A stretch of DNA of 64,000 nt from Silvania confinis. Its GTDB lineage: Bacteria > Pseudomonadota > Gammaproteobacteria > Enterobacterales > Enterobacteriaceae. The stretch covers positions 62,001-126,000 of the forward strand of contig NZ_JAMGZJ010000071.1 in NCBI RefSeq assembly GCF_025564085.1, read 5' to 3'. How positions within the stretch are numbered: the first letter of the stretch is position 1; the number at the start of each line of letters is the position of its first letter. Below, piece after piece: positions 8,843-19,262 of this stretch. The notes below the pieces were generated by a model. It made no database searches, was not told the DNA's origin, and worked only from the letters and a program-made list of their open reading frames with translations. The position numbers and the translations under genes were made by a program.

Positions 8843-10207
8843 TTGATTACACATATTAGCCCGCTTGGCTCAATGGATATGTTGTCGCAGCTGGAAGTGG
8901 ACATGCTCAAGAGCACGGCCAGCAGCGATCTTTATCAACTGTTTCGCAACTGCTCACTTGCCGTTCTGAACTCCGGTAGCCTGACCGACAACAGCAAAGA
9001 GCTGCTGTCCCGCTTTGAAAGCTTCGATATTAATGTCCTGCGCCGGGAACGTGGCGTGAAGCTTGAGCTTATCAACCCGCCAGAAGATGCCTTTGTTGAT
9101 GGGCGAATCATCCGTGCTCTGCAGGCCAACCTGTTTGCGGTACTGCGCGATATTCTGTTTGTTAACGGTCAAATCAGCAATGCCGGGCGTTTCCAGCATC
9201 TGGATCTGGAAAGCTCAGTCCATATCACCAACCTGGTCTTCTCTATTCTGCGCAACGCCCGTGCCCTGCACGTGGGCGAAGCACCGAGCATGGTGGTCTG
9301 CTGGGGCGGGCACTCTATCAACGAGAACGAATATTTGTACGCCCGTCGCGTGGGAACCCAGTTGGGTCTGCGCGAGCTGAACATCTGCACGGGTTGCGGC
9401 CCTGGCGCAATGGAAGCCCCAATGAAAGGCGCAGCGGTGGGCCATGCCCAGCAGCGTTATAAAGAGGGACGCTTCATTGGCATGACCGAACCGTCAATCA
9501 TTGCCGCTGAACCACCCAATCCGCTGGTCAACGAACTGATCATCATGCCGGATATCGAGAAGCGTCTTGAGGCGTTTGTGCGTCTCGCTCACGGGATAAT
9601 CATCTTCCCTGGCGGGGTGGGCACGGCAGAAGAACTGCTGTATCTGCTGGGCATTCTGATGCATCCGGCCAACCAGGATCAGGTACTGCCGCTGATCCTG
9701 ACCGGCCCGAAAGAGAGCGCCGACTACTTCCGCGTGCTGGATGAATTCATCGTCCACACCCTGGGCGAAGCCGCGCGTCGTCACTATCGCATCATCATTG
9801 ATGATCCCGCAGAAGTCGCGCGGCTGATGAAAAAGGCCATGCCATTGGTGAAAGAGAACCGCCGTGACACCGGGGATGCCTACAGCTTTAACTGGTCGAT
9901 TCGTATCTCTCCAGATCTGCAAATCCCGTTCGAACCCTCGCACGAGAATATGGCGAACCTTAAGCTGTATCCCGATCAGCCAGTGGAAGTGCTCGCTGCC
10001 GATCTGCGTCGGGCGTTCTCCGGCATTGTGGCGGGTAACGTGAAAGAGGTAGGTATCCAGGCTATTGAAGAGTTCGGTCCATATAAAATTCATGGCGATC
10101 GCGAGATGATGCGCCGCATGGACGATCTGCTGCAGGGCTTCGTTGCTCAGCACCGCATGAAGCTACCAGGCTCTGCCTATATCCCTTGTTACGAGATTTG
10201 TGCGTAG
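8843..10207 (+). CDS. ppnN: Pyrimidine/purine nucleotide 5'-monophosphate nucleosidase PpnN
   Basis: A 454-residue LOG-family nucleosidase (formerly YgdH) that hydrolyses nucleoside monophosphates to base and ribose 5-phosphate and is stimulated by (p)ppGpp in E. coli. The Rossmann-type core shows [16 protein letters not shown] around 182-197 and PGGVGTAEE at 256-264, the substrate and catalytic motif of the family. Translation starts at TTG (8843), supported by AAGGAG 5 nt upstream and by the E. coli N-terminus [16 protein letters not shown]. It ends just before a REP-like hairpin. Confidence 0.94.
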   Translation: MITHISPLGSMDMLSQLEVDMLKSTASSDLYQLFRNCSLAVLNSGSLTDNSKELLSRFESFDINVLRRERGVKLELINPPEDAFVDGRIIRALQANLFAVLRDILFVNGQISNAGRFQHLDLESSVHITNLVFSILRNARALHVGEAPSMVVCWGGHSINENEYLYARRVGTQLGLRELNICTGCGPGAMEAPMKGAAVGHAQQRYKEGRFIGMTEPSIIAAEPPNPLVNELIIMPDIEKRLEAFVRLAHGIIIFPGGVGTAEELLYLLGILMHPANQDQVLPLILTGPKESADYFRVLDEFIVHTLGEAARRHYRIIIDDPAEVARLMKKAMPLVKENRRDTGDAYSFNWSIRISPDLQIPFEPSHENMANLKLYPDQPVEVLAADLRRAFSGIVAGNVKEVGIQAIEEFGPYKIHGDREMMRRMDDLLQGFVAQHRMKLPGSAYIPCYEICA

Positions 10208-10253
10208 CCTTTTTAAGCCCGTGCGTCAGCCGGGCTAACCATTTCCGCTTCCT

Positions 10254-10287
10254 AAGCCGGGTAAGGCGTTCTCGCCGCCCGGCTTTT
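10254..10287 (+). terminator. REP-like hairpin and terminator after ppnN
   Basis: Arms AAGCCGGG / CCCGGCTT enclose a smaller GGCG/CGCC stem, followed by TTTT. The sequence resembles the palindromic units (REP) of enterobacteria. It probably ends the ppnN transcript. Confidence 0.7.
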
Positions 10288-10762
10288 ATCTTCCTGTCAG
10301 ACACATAGTCCGCAATCCACTATCGTTTTCGCTTATGTTTTTGCTAATTCACAACACGACGCAAACGATTACCTCGATTTTGAAACCGTGTCTTATCATC
10401 CCTAAGTGCCAAAAACCGCAAAAAAACACTATAAACAATCGTCTTTACAGCGTAAGTCACCTATCTTTCAGGCCCTCTATCTGACGGCATGTCGTTAATG
10501 GTAGCCTTCGCGACCATTAATTTGCCATGACGATTCCTTAGCAGACAAATGGTCTAAATATATCCATATCAAAAGTGGATTATCGCATTTGGGATCGCGA
10601 TCACTGATAGATCCATTACTAAAATGTATCTTTCCGCCCGCCAAAAGAGACGGGTGAAAATTATATAAAAACCGTCACTGAACGAATTTCATATTACAGT
10701 CAGGACGTTTTTCATCGGATTTGACTAGAAACCTGACATTTAGCTACTTCCCGGAGATACAG
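10288..10762. promoter_or_regulatory. Upstream region of sdaC
   Basis: About 475 bp with no credible gene. Visible elements are an 8-bp inverted repeat (TTAATGGT / ACCATTAA, 10495-10520) and a palindrome GATCGCGATC at 10593-10602 followed closely by another GATC. The long leader suits a gene under several regulators (in E. coli sdaCB responds to CRP and Lrp), but no specific site for either could be assigned. Confidence 0.5.
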
Positions 10763-12052
10763 ATGGAAACCACCCAAACCAGCACCGTTGCTTCGATTGA
10801 ATCCCGAAGCGGATGGCGTAAATCAGATACCATGTGGATGCTTGGCCTGTATGGCACAGCAATCGGCGCTGGTGTTCTTTTCCTGCCTATTAACGCAGGC
10901 GTTGGCGGATTAATTCCGCTGATTATCATGGCGATTATCGCGTTCCCAATGACCTACTTTGCACACCGCGGCCTGACCCGCTTCGTGCTGTCCGGTAAAA
11001 ATCCGGGTGAAGACATCACCGAAGTTGTAGAAGAACACTTCGGTATCGGTGCAGGCAAACTCATTACCCTGCTGTACTTCTTCGCGATTTACCCGATTCT
11101 GCTGGTGTATAGCGTCGCTATCACTAACACCGTAGAAAGCTTTATGACCCACCAGCTGCACATGACGCCGCCACCGCGTGCGATCCTGTCGCTGATTCTG
11201 ATTGTCGGTATGATGACCATCGTGCGTTTCGGCGAGCAGATGATCGTAAAAGCGATGAGTGTGCTGGTCTTCCCGTTTGTTGTGGCTCTGATGGTGCTGG
11301 CCTGCTACCTGATCCCACAGTGGAACAGCGCGGCGCTTGAAACCCTGTCCTTCAGCAGCGCATCTGCCACCGGCAAAGGCCTGTGGATGACCCTGTGGCT
11401 GGCAATCCCGGTGATGGTGTTCTCTTTCAACCACTCCCCGATCATCTCCTCCTTCGCGGTAGCGAAACGTGAAGAGTACGGTCAGGGCGCAGAGAAGAAA
11501 TGTTCCAGCATCCTGGCACGCGCCCACATCATGATGGTGATTACCGTTATGTTCTTCGTCTTCAGCTGTGTACTGAGCCTGTCCCCGGCGGATCTGGCAG
11601 CAGCAAAAGCCCAGAACATCTCGATTCTGTCTTACCTGGCAAACCACTTTAATGCACCACTGATTGCCTGGATGGCGCCAATCATCGCGATTATCGCAAT
11701 CACCAAATCCTTCCTCGGCCACTACCTGGGCGCACGTGAAGGCTTTAACGGCATGGTGATCAAATCACTGCGCGGTAAAGGCAAAAGCATTGAAATCAAC
11801 AAGCTGAACAAAATCACCGCGCTGTTCATGCTGGTGAGCACCTGGGCCGTTGCGACCATGAACCCGAGCATCCTCGGCATGATCGAAACCCTGGGCGGCC
11901 CGATTATCGCGATGATCCTGTTCCTGATGCCGATGTACGCGATTCAGAAAGTACCTGCGATGCGTAAATACAGCGGCCATATCAGCAACGTCTTCGTTGT
12001 GATTATGGGTCTGATTGCCATCTCCGCTATCTTCTTCTCGCTGTTCGCTTAA
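10763..12052 (+). CDS. sdaC: L-serine/H+ symporter SdaC
   Basis: A 429-residue inner-membrane transporter of the hydroxy/aromatic amino acid permease (HAAAP) family with about eleven membrane segments. It imports serine with protons. The ATG at 10763 ([11 protein letters not shown]) is chosen because it matches the E. coli start and has GGAG 6 nt upstream. The open frame extends 14 codons further up without support. It is followed by sdaB after a 63-bp gap with a UUCG hairpin, making a serine uptake and deamination pair. Confidence 0.96.
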   Translation: METTQTSTVASIESRSGWRKSDTMWMLGLYGTAIGAGVLFLPINAGVGGLIPLIIMAIIAFPMTYFAHRGLTRFVLSGKNPGEDITEVVEEHFGIGAGKLITLLYFFAIYPILLVYSVAITNTVESFMTHQLHMTPPPRAILSLILIVGMMTIVRFGEQMIVKAMSVLVFPFVVALMVLACYLIPQWNSAALETLSFSSASATGKGLWMTLWLAIPVMVFSFNHSPIISSFAVAKREEYGQGAEKKCSSILARAHIMMVITVMFFVFSCVLSLSPADLAAAKAQNISILSYLANHFNAPLIAWMAPIIAIIAITKSFLGHYLGAREGFNGMVIKSLRGKGKSIEINKLNKITALFMLVSTWAVATMNPSILGMIETLGGPIIAMILFLMPMYAIQKVPAMRKYSGHISNVFVVIMGLIAISAIFFSLFA

Positions 12053-12060
12053 TTCCTCTC

Positions 12061-12080
12061 GCGCCGTCTTCGGACGGCGC
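12061..12080 (+). repeat. UUCG-tetraloop hairpin between sdaC and sdaB
   Basis: Perfect 8-bp stem GCGCCGTC / GACGGCGC closed by a UUCG loop, without a U-run. It more likely protects or adjusts the sdaC message than terminates it. Confidence 0.65.
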
Positions 12081-12115
12081 ACCCTTCTCTACACACGGAA
12101 AGCAAGAGACGCATC

Positions 12116-13483
12116 ATGATTAGCGTTTTCGATATTTTTAAAATCGGCATTGGTCCTTCCAGCTCGCATACCGTCGGGCCAATGAAAGCCGGTAAACAAT
12201 TCACGGATGACCTCATTTCACGCGGCATTTTGCGCGATACCACCCGCGTGGTGGTTGATGTCTATGGTTCCCTTTCGCTCACCGGCAAAGGCCACCATAC
12301 CGATATCGCCATCATTATGGGCCTGGCAGGCAACCTGCCGGATACCGTTGATATTGACGCGATCCCTGATTTTATTCAGGACGTGAATACCCATGGCCGA
12401 CTGCTGCTGGCCGATGGCGAACATGAAGTTGAATTCCCCGTAGATCGCTGCATGAATTTTCATGCTGATAATCTGTCGCTGCACGAAAACGGGATGCGGA
12501 TCACCGCCCTGGCCGGCGACAAAGCAATTTACAGCCAGACTTATTACTCCATCGGCGGCGGGTTTATCGTCGACGAAGAACACTTTGGTCAGAGCAACAG
12601 CGCGTCTGTGGCGGTGCCGTATCCGTATAAATCGGCGGCAGACCTCCAGCGCCATTGCCAGGAAAGTGGCCTGTCGCTCTCCGGCCTGATGATGAAAAAT
12701 GAACTGGCGCTACACAGCAAAGAAGCGCTGGAAAAGCACTTTTCCGACGTCTGGGACGTCATGCGCGGCGGTATTGAACGCGGTATCACTACCGAGGGCG
12801 TTCTGCCGGGCAAACTGCGCGTCCCGCGTCGTGCGGCTGCGCTGCGCCGGATGCTGGTCAGTAGCGATAAAACCACCAGCGATCCAATGGCGGTCGTGGA
12901 CTGGATCAACATGTTCGCGCTGGCTGTCAACGAAGAGAACGCCGCGGGTGGCCGCGTGGTTACCGCACCCACCAACGGCGCCTGCGGCATCGTTCCGGCG
13001 GTGCTGGCCTATTACGACAAGTTCATTCGCGAAGTGAACGCCAACTCGCTGGCACGCTATATGTTGGTCACCAGCGCGATCGGTTCGCTGTATAAAATGA
13101 ACGCCTCTATTTCTGGCGCAGAAGTCGGCTGTCAGGGTGAAGTGGGCGTGGCATGTTCCATGGCGGCAGCAGGCCTTGCTGAGCTGCTGGGCGGCAGCCC
13201 GATGCAGGTGTGCATTGCGGCGGAAATTGGCATGGAGCATAACCTTGGTCTGACCTGCGATCCGGTGGCCGGTCAGGTTCAGGTGCCGTGCATCGAACGT
13301 AACGCCATTGCCTCGGTGAAGGCGGTCAATGCTGCACGTATGGCGCTGCGCCGTACCAGCGAGCCGCGTGTATGCCTCGATAAAGTGATCGAAACCATGT
13401 ACGAAACCGGCAAAGACATGAACGCCAAATACCGTGAAACCTCTCGCGGTGGACTGGCAATGAAAGTGGTCACCTGCGATTAA
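12116..13483 (+). CDS. sdaB: L-serine deaminase II SdaB
   Basis: A 455-residue iron-sulfur L-serine dehydratase that converts L-serine to pyruvate and ammonia. The N-terminal GPSSSHTVGPM motif (residues 13-23) is the beta-domain signature. The C-terminal alpha domain carries the conserved cysteine-containing blocks APTNGACGIVPAV, GCQGEVGVACSMAAAG and GLTCDPVAGQVQVPC that hold the 4Fe-4S cluster. SdaB rather than SdaA is assigned from the linked sdaC. Confidence 0.96.
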   Translation: MISVFDIFKIGIGPSSSHTVGPMKAGKQFTDDLISRGILRDTTRVVVDVYGSLSLTGKGHHTDIAIIMGLAGNLPDTVDIDAIPDFIQDVNTHGRLLLADGEHEVEFPVDRCMNFHADNLSLHENGMRITALAGDKAIYSQTYYSIGGGFIVDEEHFGQSNSASVAVPYPYKSAADLQRHCQESGLSLSGLMMKNELALHSKEALEKHFSDVWDVMRGGIERGITTEGVLPGKLRVPRRAAALRRMLVSSDKTTSDPMAVVDWINMFALAVNEENAAGGRVVTAPTNGACGIVPAVLAYYDKFIREVNANSLARYMLVTSAIGSLYKMNASISGAEVGCQGEVGVACSMAAAGLAELLGGSPMQVCIAAEIGMEHNLGLTCDPVAGQVQVPCIERNAIASVKAVNAARMALRRTSEPRVCLDKVIETMYETGKDMNAKYRETSRGGLAMKVVTCD

Positions 13484-13490
13484 GCCCCAC

Positions 13491-13516
13491 AGGAGCTTCG
13501 TTTTGCGAAGCTCCTT
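13491..13516 (+). terminator. Hairpin after sdaB
   Basis: A 10-bp perfect stem AGGAGCTTCG / CGAAGCTCCT with a 5-nt loop begins 7 bp after the sdaB stop. The following bases (TCCCGTTC) are only moderately U-rich, so termination may be incomplete. Confidence 0.6.
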
Positions 13517-13594
13517 CCCGTTCTCCCCGCCTCTCGTAGTTTCATCCCGCCGACGGTGTTACCCTTGATCCATTGGATTTAAGAGGGATTATCC

Positions 13595-14350
13595 GTGGCT
13601 GTTCATCTACTTATTGTCGACGCGCTGAATTTAATTCGCCGTATCCACGCGGTTCAGGGCACGCCCTGCAAAGATACCTGCCTGCACGCGCTGGAGCAGC
13701 TTATTCGCCACAGTCAGCCCACCCATGTGGTGGCAGTGTTCGATGACGAGGCGCGCAATACCGGTTGGCGCCATCAGCGTTTAGCCGACTACAAAGCCGG
13801 ACGCGCGCCGATGCCGGACGATCTGCACGCCGAAATGCCGGTCATTCGCGCGGCCTTTGAGCAACGCGGTGTGCCCTGCTGGGGCGCACAGGGCAACGAA
13901 GCGGACGACCTGGCCGCCACGCTGGCGGTAAAAATCGCCAGTGCCGGGCATCAGGCCACTATCGTCTCCACTGACAAAGGCTACTGTCAGCTGCTTTCTC
14001 CGACCATCCGCATCCGCGATTATTTCCAGAAGCGCTGGCTGGATGCTCCCTTTATTGCCGCCGAGTTTGGTGTGTCGCCCCATCAGTTGCCGGACTACTG
14101 GGGTCTGGCGGGGATCAGCAGCTCAAAAGTACCGGGCGTAGCGGGCATTGGCCCGAAAAGCGCCGCTCAGCTGCTGACCGATTTTCAGGATCTGGAAGGC
14201 ATTTATGGGCATCTGGATGAGGTGCCGGAGAAGTGGCGCAAAAAACTGGAGGCACACAAAGAGATGGCATTTATTTGCCGGGACGTGGCTCGGTTACAGA
14301 CAGATTTACAGCTCGACGGGAATTTACAGCAGTTGCGGTTAGAACGGTGA
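13595..14350 (+). CDS. xni: Flap endonuclease-like protein Xni (ExoIX)
   Basis: A 251-residue homologue of the 5'-nuclease domain of DNA polymerase I. It starts at GTG (13595) and reads [16 protein letters not shown]. The acidic [12 protein letters not shown] motif and the helix-hairpin-helix [16 protein letters not shown] are both present. It lacks a polymerase domain. In E. coli the fuc operon follows xni; here rlmM follows directly in the opposite orientation. Confidence 0.94.
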   Translation: MAVHLLIVDALNLIRRIHAVQGTPCKDTCLHALEQLIRHSQPTHVVAVFDDEARNTGWRHQRLADYKAGRAPMPDDLHAEMPVIRAAFEQRGVPCWGAQGNEADDLAATLAVKIASAGHQATIVSTDKGYCQLLSPTIRIRDYFQKRWLDAPFIAAEFGVSPHQLPDYWGLAGISSSKVPGVAGIGPKSAAQLLTDFQDLEGIYGHLDEVPEKWRKKLEAHKEMAFICRDVARLQTDLQLDGNLQQLRLER

Positions 14351-14360
14351 TTTGACTCTT

Positions 14361-14395
14361 CCCTCTCCGCGATAGGGAGAGGGTTAGAGTGAGGG
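14361..14395. repeat. Dispersed repeat, CCCTCTCC...GGAGAGGG type
   Basis: An 8-bp stem CCCTCTCC / GGAGAGGG followed by TTAGAGTGAGGG, lying between the convergent genes xni and rlmM. This is the common enterobacterial intergenic repeat of the form CCCTCTCC...GGAGAGGG..GTGAGGG. A related unit lies at 20080-20132. Confidence 0.6.
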
Positions 14396-14398
14396 AGA

Positions 14399-15499
14399 TT
14401 ATCTCTCGTCGCGACGTCCACCTGTCGATGCCCACCAGCGGCGGACATGCACAGTCACTTCTTCGCGATCGTGGTACAGCTGGCGCGCCTGAATCACCAC
14501 GTTAATGCCGTGTTCATCCATCTGCTGCTGGATGTAGGCCAGGTTTTGCGAAACTTCCTCATAGCGCTTTTTCATTGGCAGCTTAAGGTTAAAAATGGTC
14601 TCACGACACCAGCCGTTTACCAGCCAGGAGGCCATCAACGCCGCCACTTTCGCGGGTTTCTCGACCATATCGCACACCATCCAGGTGATGTTGTTACGGG
14701 TTGGACGATAGCGGAAACCATCTTCACGCAGCCAGGTCACCTGCCCGGTATCCATCAGGCTTTGCGCCATTGGGCCGTTGTCGACGGAAGAAACCCACAT
14801 ATTGCGTTTCACCAGTTGATAGGTCCATCCCCCCGGACATGCTCCGAGATCGACTGCGTACATTCCGTTTGCCAAACGCTCGTCCCACTCGTCAGCAGGA
14901 ATAAAGACGTGAAACGCCTCTTCCAGTTTCAGCGTTGAACGGCTTGGTGCATCAGCCGGGAATCTCAGGCGAGGGATGCCCATAAAAAATGGCGAGTTAT
15001 TGGTGGTGTACGAGTACCCGGTATAGCAACACCCTGGGGCAATAAAGAAGATATGCACAACCGGACGTTTTGGCGTCTCGTAGTTGGTCAACACCCCCAC
15101 TTCGCGCAATGCCGCACGTAGCGGCACGGTGAACTTGCGGCAGAACTTCATCAGTTCTTTGCTTTCGTTGGTATCTGCGACTTCAACGCGCAGATCGCCA
15201 CCCTTTTCAACCACGCCTTGCAGCATGCCAACAATCGGCGTAATGCGATCTTCAGGGGGAAGATCTTTCAGTAGTTCACCCGCAACGAACATCTGGCGGG
15301 CAAAAATCATCGAGCTAAACGGCAGTTCGCGAACCAGTTTGTCCGCGTCTTCTACCTGATAGCATTCAAAAATGACATAGCCAGCATTTTCTTTTACGCG
15401 GGCAAAACCAAACACGTCGCGCTTCGCCGCTTTATCAGTGATTTCCGCGGCACACTCTTTTTCAAAGCCCGGGCGACAATATAAGACAACTTTATTCAT
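14399..15499 (-). CDS. rlmM: 23S rRNA 2'-O-ribose C2498 methyltransferase RlmM
   Basis: A 366-residue SAM-dependent methyltransferase with an N-terminal THUMP-like domain and a C-terminal Rossmann fold. The SAM site reads [18 protein letters not shown] and the catalytic lysine block is [13 protein letters not shown]. It methylates C2498 of 23S rRNA. The start chosen is ATG at 15499 ([16 protein letters not shown]), with AAGGGCG upstream and the same N-terminus as E. coli; two extra upstream codons are open but unsupported. The start overlaps the 3' end of ygdD by 8 bp. Confidence 0.95.
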   Translation of the reverse strand: MNKVVLYCRPGFEKECAAEITDKAAKRDVFGFARVKENAGYVIFECYQVEDADKLVRELPFSSMIFARQMFVAGELLKDLPPEDRITPIVGMLQGVVEKGGDLRVEVADTNESKELMKFCRKFTVPLRAALREVGVLTNYETPKRPVVHIFFIAPGCCYTGYSYTTNNSPFFMGIPRLRFPADAPSRSTLKLEEAFHVFIPADEWDERLANGMYAVDLGACPGGWTYQLVKRNMWVSSVDNGPMAQSLMDTGQVTWLREDGFRYRPTRNNITWMVCDMVEKPAKVAALMASWLVNGWCRETIFNLKLPMKKRYEEVSQNLAYIQQQMDEHGINVVIQARQLYHDREEVTVHVRRWWASTGGRRDER

Positions 15500-15887
15500 G
15501 AACAACGCCCTTGCGTTTCAGACGGATAGAACCGATTAACATTAATACCCACCCGACGAGGAAGCTAACGCCGCCGACCGGGGTAACAAACGCCCACAGG
15601 CGTAGATGAGACAGCGCAAGGCAGTACAGGCTACCGCTGAACAGCACGGTACCCAGCGCCATAAATACGCTGCTCCAGTAAAACCAGATACTGATGCGAC
15701 GCTGCATCGCCACGGCCAGTCCGAAGATGGCCAGCGTATGAAACGCCTGATATTCCAGGCCGGTGTGGATCCAACCCATCTCCACAACGCCCAATGATTT
15801 ACGCAAGACATGTGCGCCAAAAGCACCCAGCGCAACAAAAATAAAGCCACTTACTGCGGCAAAAATCAGCATAAAACGGCTGGTCAT
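15492..15887 (-). CDS. ygdD: DUF423 inner membrane protein YgdD
   Basis: A 131-residue protein with four hydrophobic segments and the family start pattern ([14 protein letters not shown] near residues 17-30, then [11 protein letters not shown]). It matches E. coli YgdD. Its function is unknown. It overlaps rlmM by 8 bp and follows gcvA by about 45 bp on the same strand, as in E. coli. Confidence 0.92.
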   Translation of the reverse strand: MTSRFMLIFAAVSGFIFVALGAFGAHVLRKSLGVVEMGWIHTGLEYQAFHTLAIFGLAVAMQRRISIWFYWSSVFMALGTVLFSGSLYCLALSHLRLWAFVTPVGGVSFLVGWVLMLIGSIRLKRKGVVHE

Positions 15888-15932
15888 CTGTCTGTCCTAA
15901 AGTAGTGCGCATCCTGCGCGCAAAAGAGAGTG

Positions 15933-16847
15933 TTACTCATAGCGAAAGCGAAATTTTTCTTGCTCGTTTGCCGTCTTTGCCAGGATCCACTGGCGAAACG
16001 CGGCTATTTTACCCAGTTCTGCCTGACTGTCATGACAAACCAGATAAAACGCGTTCTTACTGACCAGAACATCATTAAAAGGACACACCAGACGACCTGC
16101 CTCTATTTCGGATTGCGACATCACGTTATTCGCCAGCGCAACGCCCTGACCGTGGATGGCCGCTTGCAGCACCATTGCGCTATGGCTAAAGATCGGCCCC
16201 TGCTGCACGTTGATATGGTTCAGACCAAGCTGGCGAGTATAAGTTTGCCAGTCACGACGAGAAGCATCATGCAACAGCGTGTGCTTCGCCAGATCGGCAG
16301 GCGTTTTTAACGCCTTATCACCCGTTAACAGTAGCGGTGAACAGACCGGCAGCAAATATTCTGCGTACAATTTTTCGACACGCAGTCCTGGCCAGTTGCC
16401 TCGACCATAAAAAATTGCCACGTCAACGTCGTCCGCGAGCTTGTCTTCCTGACGGTCGACCGCCTGGATACGAACATCGATTCCCGGATAAGCTGAGTTA
16501 AAGCTTGAGAGTCTTGGCACCAGCCATTGGATAGCAAAACTGGGCAATAAACTGACCGTCAGCGCGCCTTTCGCGCTCCGGGCCTGAAGCTTGCGAGTCG
16601 CCTCGGTTAAATGGGAAAAGATCTCTTTGATATCCTGGAAATAGCTCTGCCCTTCTTCCGTCAAAAGCAGCGAACGATTGCGCCGACGGAACAGCTTGAG
16701 CCCCAGGAAATCCTCGAGAGACTTGATTTGGTGGCTGACTGCGGCCTGAGTCACAAAAAGCTCATCAGCCGCACGCGTGAAGCTTAAATGACGCGCAGCT
16801 GCATCAAATACACGTAATGCATTCAGTGGTGGTAATCGCTTGGACAT
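15933..16847 (-). CDS. gcvA: LysR-type regulator GcvA
   Basis: A 304-residue LysR-family protein with an N-terminal winged helix-turn-helix (SFTRAADELFVTQAAVSHQIKSLE) and a C-terminal ligand-binding domain. GcvA activates the gcvTHP glycine-cleavage operon and the divergent sRNA gene gcvB when glycine is present. The divergent gcvB at 16976 confirms the identity. The gcvA-gcvB interval of about 128 bp must hold the shared operator. Confidence 0.96.
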   Translation of the reverse strand: MSKRLPPLNALRVFDAAARHLSFTRAADELFVTQAAVSHQIKSLEDFLGLKLFRRRNRSLLLTEEGQSYFQDIKEIFSHLTEATRKLQARSAKGALTVSLLPSFAIQWLVPRLSSFNSAYPGIDVRIQAVDRQEDKLADDVDVAIFYGRGNWPGLRVEKLYAEYLLPVCSPLLLTGDKALKTPADLAKHTLLHDASRRDWQTYTRQLGLNHINVQQGPIFSHSAMVLQAAIHGQGVALANNVMSQSEIEAGRLVCPFNDVLVSKNAFYLVCHDSQAELGKIAAFRQWILAKTANEQEKFRFRYE

Positions 16848-16940
16848 GGTTATCTGGCTTAGATGTTAACGGCTTTTAACAAACAGGAAACAACGTTTAA
16901 CCTATTAGTTTTTTTTATCTGAGCCATTATAATTTGTCCG

Positions 16941-16969
16941 TTGAGGAACTACCAGCAAATACCTATAGT
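16941..16969 (+). promoter_or_regulatory. gcvB promoter
   Basis: TTGAGG (16941-16946), a 17-bp spacer and TATAGT (16964-16969), placed 6 bp before the inferred GcvB start. This is close to the sigma-70 consensus. Confidence 0.85.
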
Positions 16970-16975
16970 GGCGGC

Positions 16976-17183
16976 ACTTCCTGAGCCGGAACGAAAAGCT
17001 TTTTTTGGAATGCGTGTTCTGATGGGCTTTTGGCTTACGGTTGTGATGTTGTGTTGTTGTGTTTGCAATTGGTCTGCGATTCAGACCTCGGTAGCAACGC
17101 TACCAATTTTTCACTTCCTGTACATTTACCCTGTCTGTCCATAGTGATTAATGTAGCACCGCCCAATTGCGGTGCTTTTTTTT
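16976..17183 (+). ncRNA. gcvB: GcvB small RNA
   Basis: About 207 nt, nearly identical to E. coli GcvB. It starts ACTTCCTGAGCCGG, contains the long GU-rich seed region R1 (repeated GTTGTGTT, about 17040-17065) and ends in the terminator GCACCGC..GCGGTGC followed by eight T's. GcvB pairs through Hfq with many amino acid and peptide transporter mRNAs and represses them. It is transcribed divergently from gcvA, its activator gene. Confidence 0.97.
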
Positions 17184-17196
17184 GTCTGCTATTCCG

Positions 17197-17424
17197 TTAT
17201 TTTTTGAGCTCAACCATCTCTTTCACATCTGAGTGGTTAATTTGCTGCTTGTTCCCATTCGCATCCTTGTACGAGATCATCCCGGTTTCATTGTCGGTTT
17301 GCGGCTTGCCGTCAGAAACAATCGAGCGGCCATCGTTGGTGTGCATCACGTAGTTAGGGCTGGAACAGGCGCTCAGTGCAAAGGACAGCATACAGGCAGA
17401 AACTATTGCGATAGACTTTTTCAT
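17197..17424 (-). CDS. ygdI: Small DUF903 lipoprotein YgdI
   Basis: A 75-residue predicted lipoprotein. The start is ATG at 17424 (MKKSIAIVSACMLSFALSACSS). The lipobox LSAC gives acylated Cys20. The mature part carries the YVMHTNDGR..VSDGKP..DTGMISYKDANGNKQQI pattern of DUF903. It is a paralogue of ygdR at 44572. Its function is unknown. Its 3' end lies 14 bp from the GcvB terminator on the opposite strand. Confidence 0.9.
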   Translation of the reverse strand: MKKSIAIVSACMLSFALSACSSPNYVMHTNDGRSIVSDGKPQTDNETGMISYKDANGNKQQINHSDVKEMVELKK

Positions 17425-17616
17425 GTTCTTCTCCTTCAGCAATTAATGCTATGTGAACCTTAATTAATAACAGGCTAAAACATCTTCCTGACTCTATTTC
17501 AGCATAACCTGCTTCCTCCGTTACGCTTGAATAAACAGACAATTCCGATAGAGATCAACCTCCTTGCCCTGCCGCTCATTTTGCGCGACGATCTGACGAT
17601 GACGAAGAGGAATTCC

Positions 17617-18825
17617 ATGAACGCATTCAGCCCTGCCCATTTCCGCGCGCAGTTTCCGGCGCTGGCCGATGCCGGTGTCTATCTTGACAGCGCAGCGACA
17701 GCACTCAAGCCGCAGGCCGTCATTGACGCGACGCACCAGTTTTACAGCCTGAGCGCAGGCAATGTTCACCGTAGCCAATTTGCCGAGGCGCAACACTTAA
17801 CCGCGCGCTATGAAGCCGCGCGCGATCAGGTTGCCAGCCTCCTCAATGCCGAAAGCGGCAAAAATATTGTCTGGACGCGAGGCACCACCGAAGCCATCAA
17901 TATGGTGGCCCAGTGCTATGCCCGTCCACACCTGCAGCCGGGCGATGAAATTATCGTTAGCGAGGCAGAACACCACGCTAACCTCGTGCCGTGGCTGATG
18001 GTAGCCGAACAAACCGGTGCCCGGGTGGTGAAGCTCCCCCTGGGTGCAGACCGCCTTGCAGATGTCGCCCGCCTGCCGGAACTGATCACCCCGCGCAGCC
18101 GCATCCTCGCGCTGGGGCAGATGTCCAACGTAACTGGTGGCTGTCCGGATCTGGCCCGCGCCATCAGCATCGCCCACGCCAATGGCATGGTGGTGATGGT
18201 GGACGGCGCGCAAGGGGTAGTACATTTCCCGGCAGACGTGCAGTTGCTGGATATCGACTTCTACGCCTTCTCCGGGCATAAGCTATACGGACCGACCGGT
18301 ATCGGGGCCCTGTACGGCAAAGCGGAACTGCTGGAACAGATGACCCCGTGGCTCGGCGGCGGCAAAATGATCACCGAAGTGAGTTTCGACGGCTTTAAAA
18401 CCCAGGACGTACCCTATCGTCTGGAAGCCGGCACGCCGAACGTCGCCGGGGTGATTGGCCTGAGCGCAGCGCTGGAGTGGCTGGCGGATATCGATCTGCA
18501 TCAGGCCGAGAGCTGGAGCCGCGGCCTGGCAACGCTTGCTGAAGACGCCCTGCAAAAGCGCCCCGGTTTTCGCTCTTTCCGCGTGCAGGATTCGAGCCTG
18601 CTGGCGTTCGATTTTGCTGGCGTGCATCACAGTGACATGGTGACCCTGCTGGCGGAGTACGGCATTGCCCTGCGCGCCGGTCAGCACTGCGCACAGCCGC
18701 TGTTGGCGGCACTTGGCGTCAACGGCACGCTGCGCGTCTCGTTTGCCCCTTATAATACGCAAAGTGATGTCGACGCGCTGGTTGCTGCCGTCGATCGCGC
18801 CCTTGCCCTGCTGGTGGATGAATGA
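17617..18825 (+). CDS. csdA: Cysteine desulfurase CsdA
   Basis: A 402-residue class V aminotransferase-fold enzyme. The PLP lysine is K222 in [11 protein letters not shown] and the catalytic cysteine is C358 in RAGQHCAQP, the same numbering as E. coli CsdA. The start at 17617 ([16 protein letters not shown]) has AGAGG 7 nt upstream and agrees with E. coli. The upstream open frame is not credible. CsdA takes sulfur from cysteine and hands it to CsdE, whose gene overlaps by 4 bp. Confidence 0.96.
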   Translation: MNAFSPAHFRAQFPALADAGVYLDSAATALKPQAVIDATHQFYSLSAGNVHRSQFAEAQHLTARYEAARDQVASLLNAESGKNIVWTRGTTEAINMVAQCYARPHLQPGDEIIVSEAEHHANLVPWLMVAEQTGARVVKLPLGADRLADVARLPELITPRSRILALGQMSNVTGGCPDLARAISIAHANGMVVMVDGAQGVVHFPADVQLLDIDFYAFSGHKLYGPTGIGALYGKAELLEQMTPWLGGGKMITEVSFDGFKTQDVPYRLEAGTPNVAGVIGLSAALEWLADIDLHQAESWSRGLATLAEDALQKRPGFRSFRVQDSSLLAFDFAGVHHSDMVTLLAEYGIALRAGQHCAQPLLAALGVNGTLRVSFAPYNTQSDVDALVAAVDRALALLVDE

Positions 18826-19262
18826 CAAGCTCAACTCTGGCCGGACACCCGTTCGGCACCGTCATCACTGAAGAGACGTTAAAACAGACCTTCGCCCCGC
18901 TGAATCAGTGGGAAGACAAATATCGCCAGCTGATCCTGCTGGGCAAACAGCTGCCTGCCCTGTCCGATGAACTGAAGGCGCTGGCAAAAGAGATCCCCGG
19001 CTGCGAAAACCGCGTCTGGCTTGGCGTCACGCGCATTGAGGAGAAGCTACATTTCTTTGGTGACAGTGAAGGTCGGATTGTACGCGGGCTGCTGGCGGTT
19101 CTGCTGACGGCGGTAGAAGGGAAAACGGCGGCACAGCTGCTGGACGCAAGCCCGCTGGCGCTGTTTGATGAGCTGGGTCTACGCGGCCAACTGAGCGCCT
19201 CGCGCAGCCAGGGGCTGGCTGCGCTGAGTGAAGCGGTGCTGGAGGCGGCGCGTCAGGCCTGA
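18822..19262 (+). CDS. csdE: Sulfur acceptor protein CsdE
   Basis: A 146-residue SufE-family protein with the acceptor cysteine at C61 ([11 protein letters not shown]), as in E. coli. It receives persulfide sulfur from CsdA. An ATGA overlap with csdA indicates coupled translation. The 3' end overlaps convergent tcdA by 10 bp; CsdA, CsdE and TcdA act together in E. coli. Confidence 0.95.
   Translation: MTSSTLAGHPFGTVITEETLKQTFAPLNQWEDKYRQLILLGKQLPALSDELKALAKEIPGCENRVWLGVTRIEEKLHFFGDSEGRIVRGLLAVLLTAVEGKTAAQLLDASPLALFDELGLRGQLSASRSQGLAALSEAVLEAARQA

Noticed and set aside
10910-11722. Open frame of 270 codons on the minus strand
   Set aside because: Antisense to sdaC, which is unmistakable; the translated product is low-complexity His/Asp/Gln-rich.
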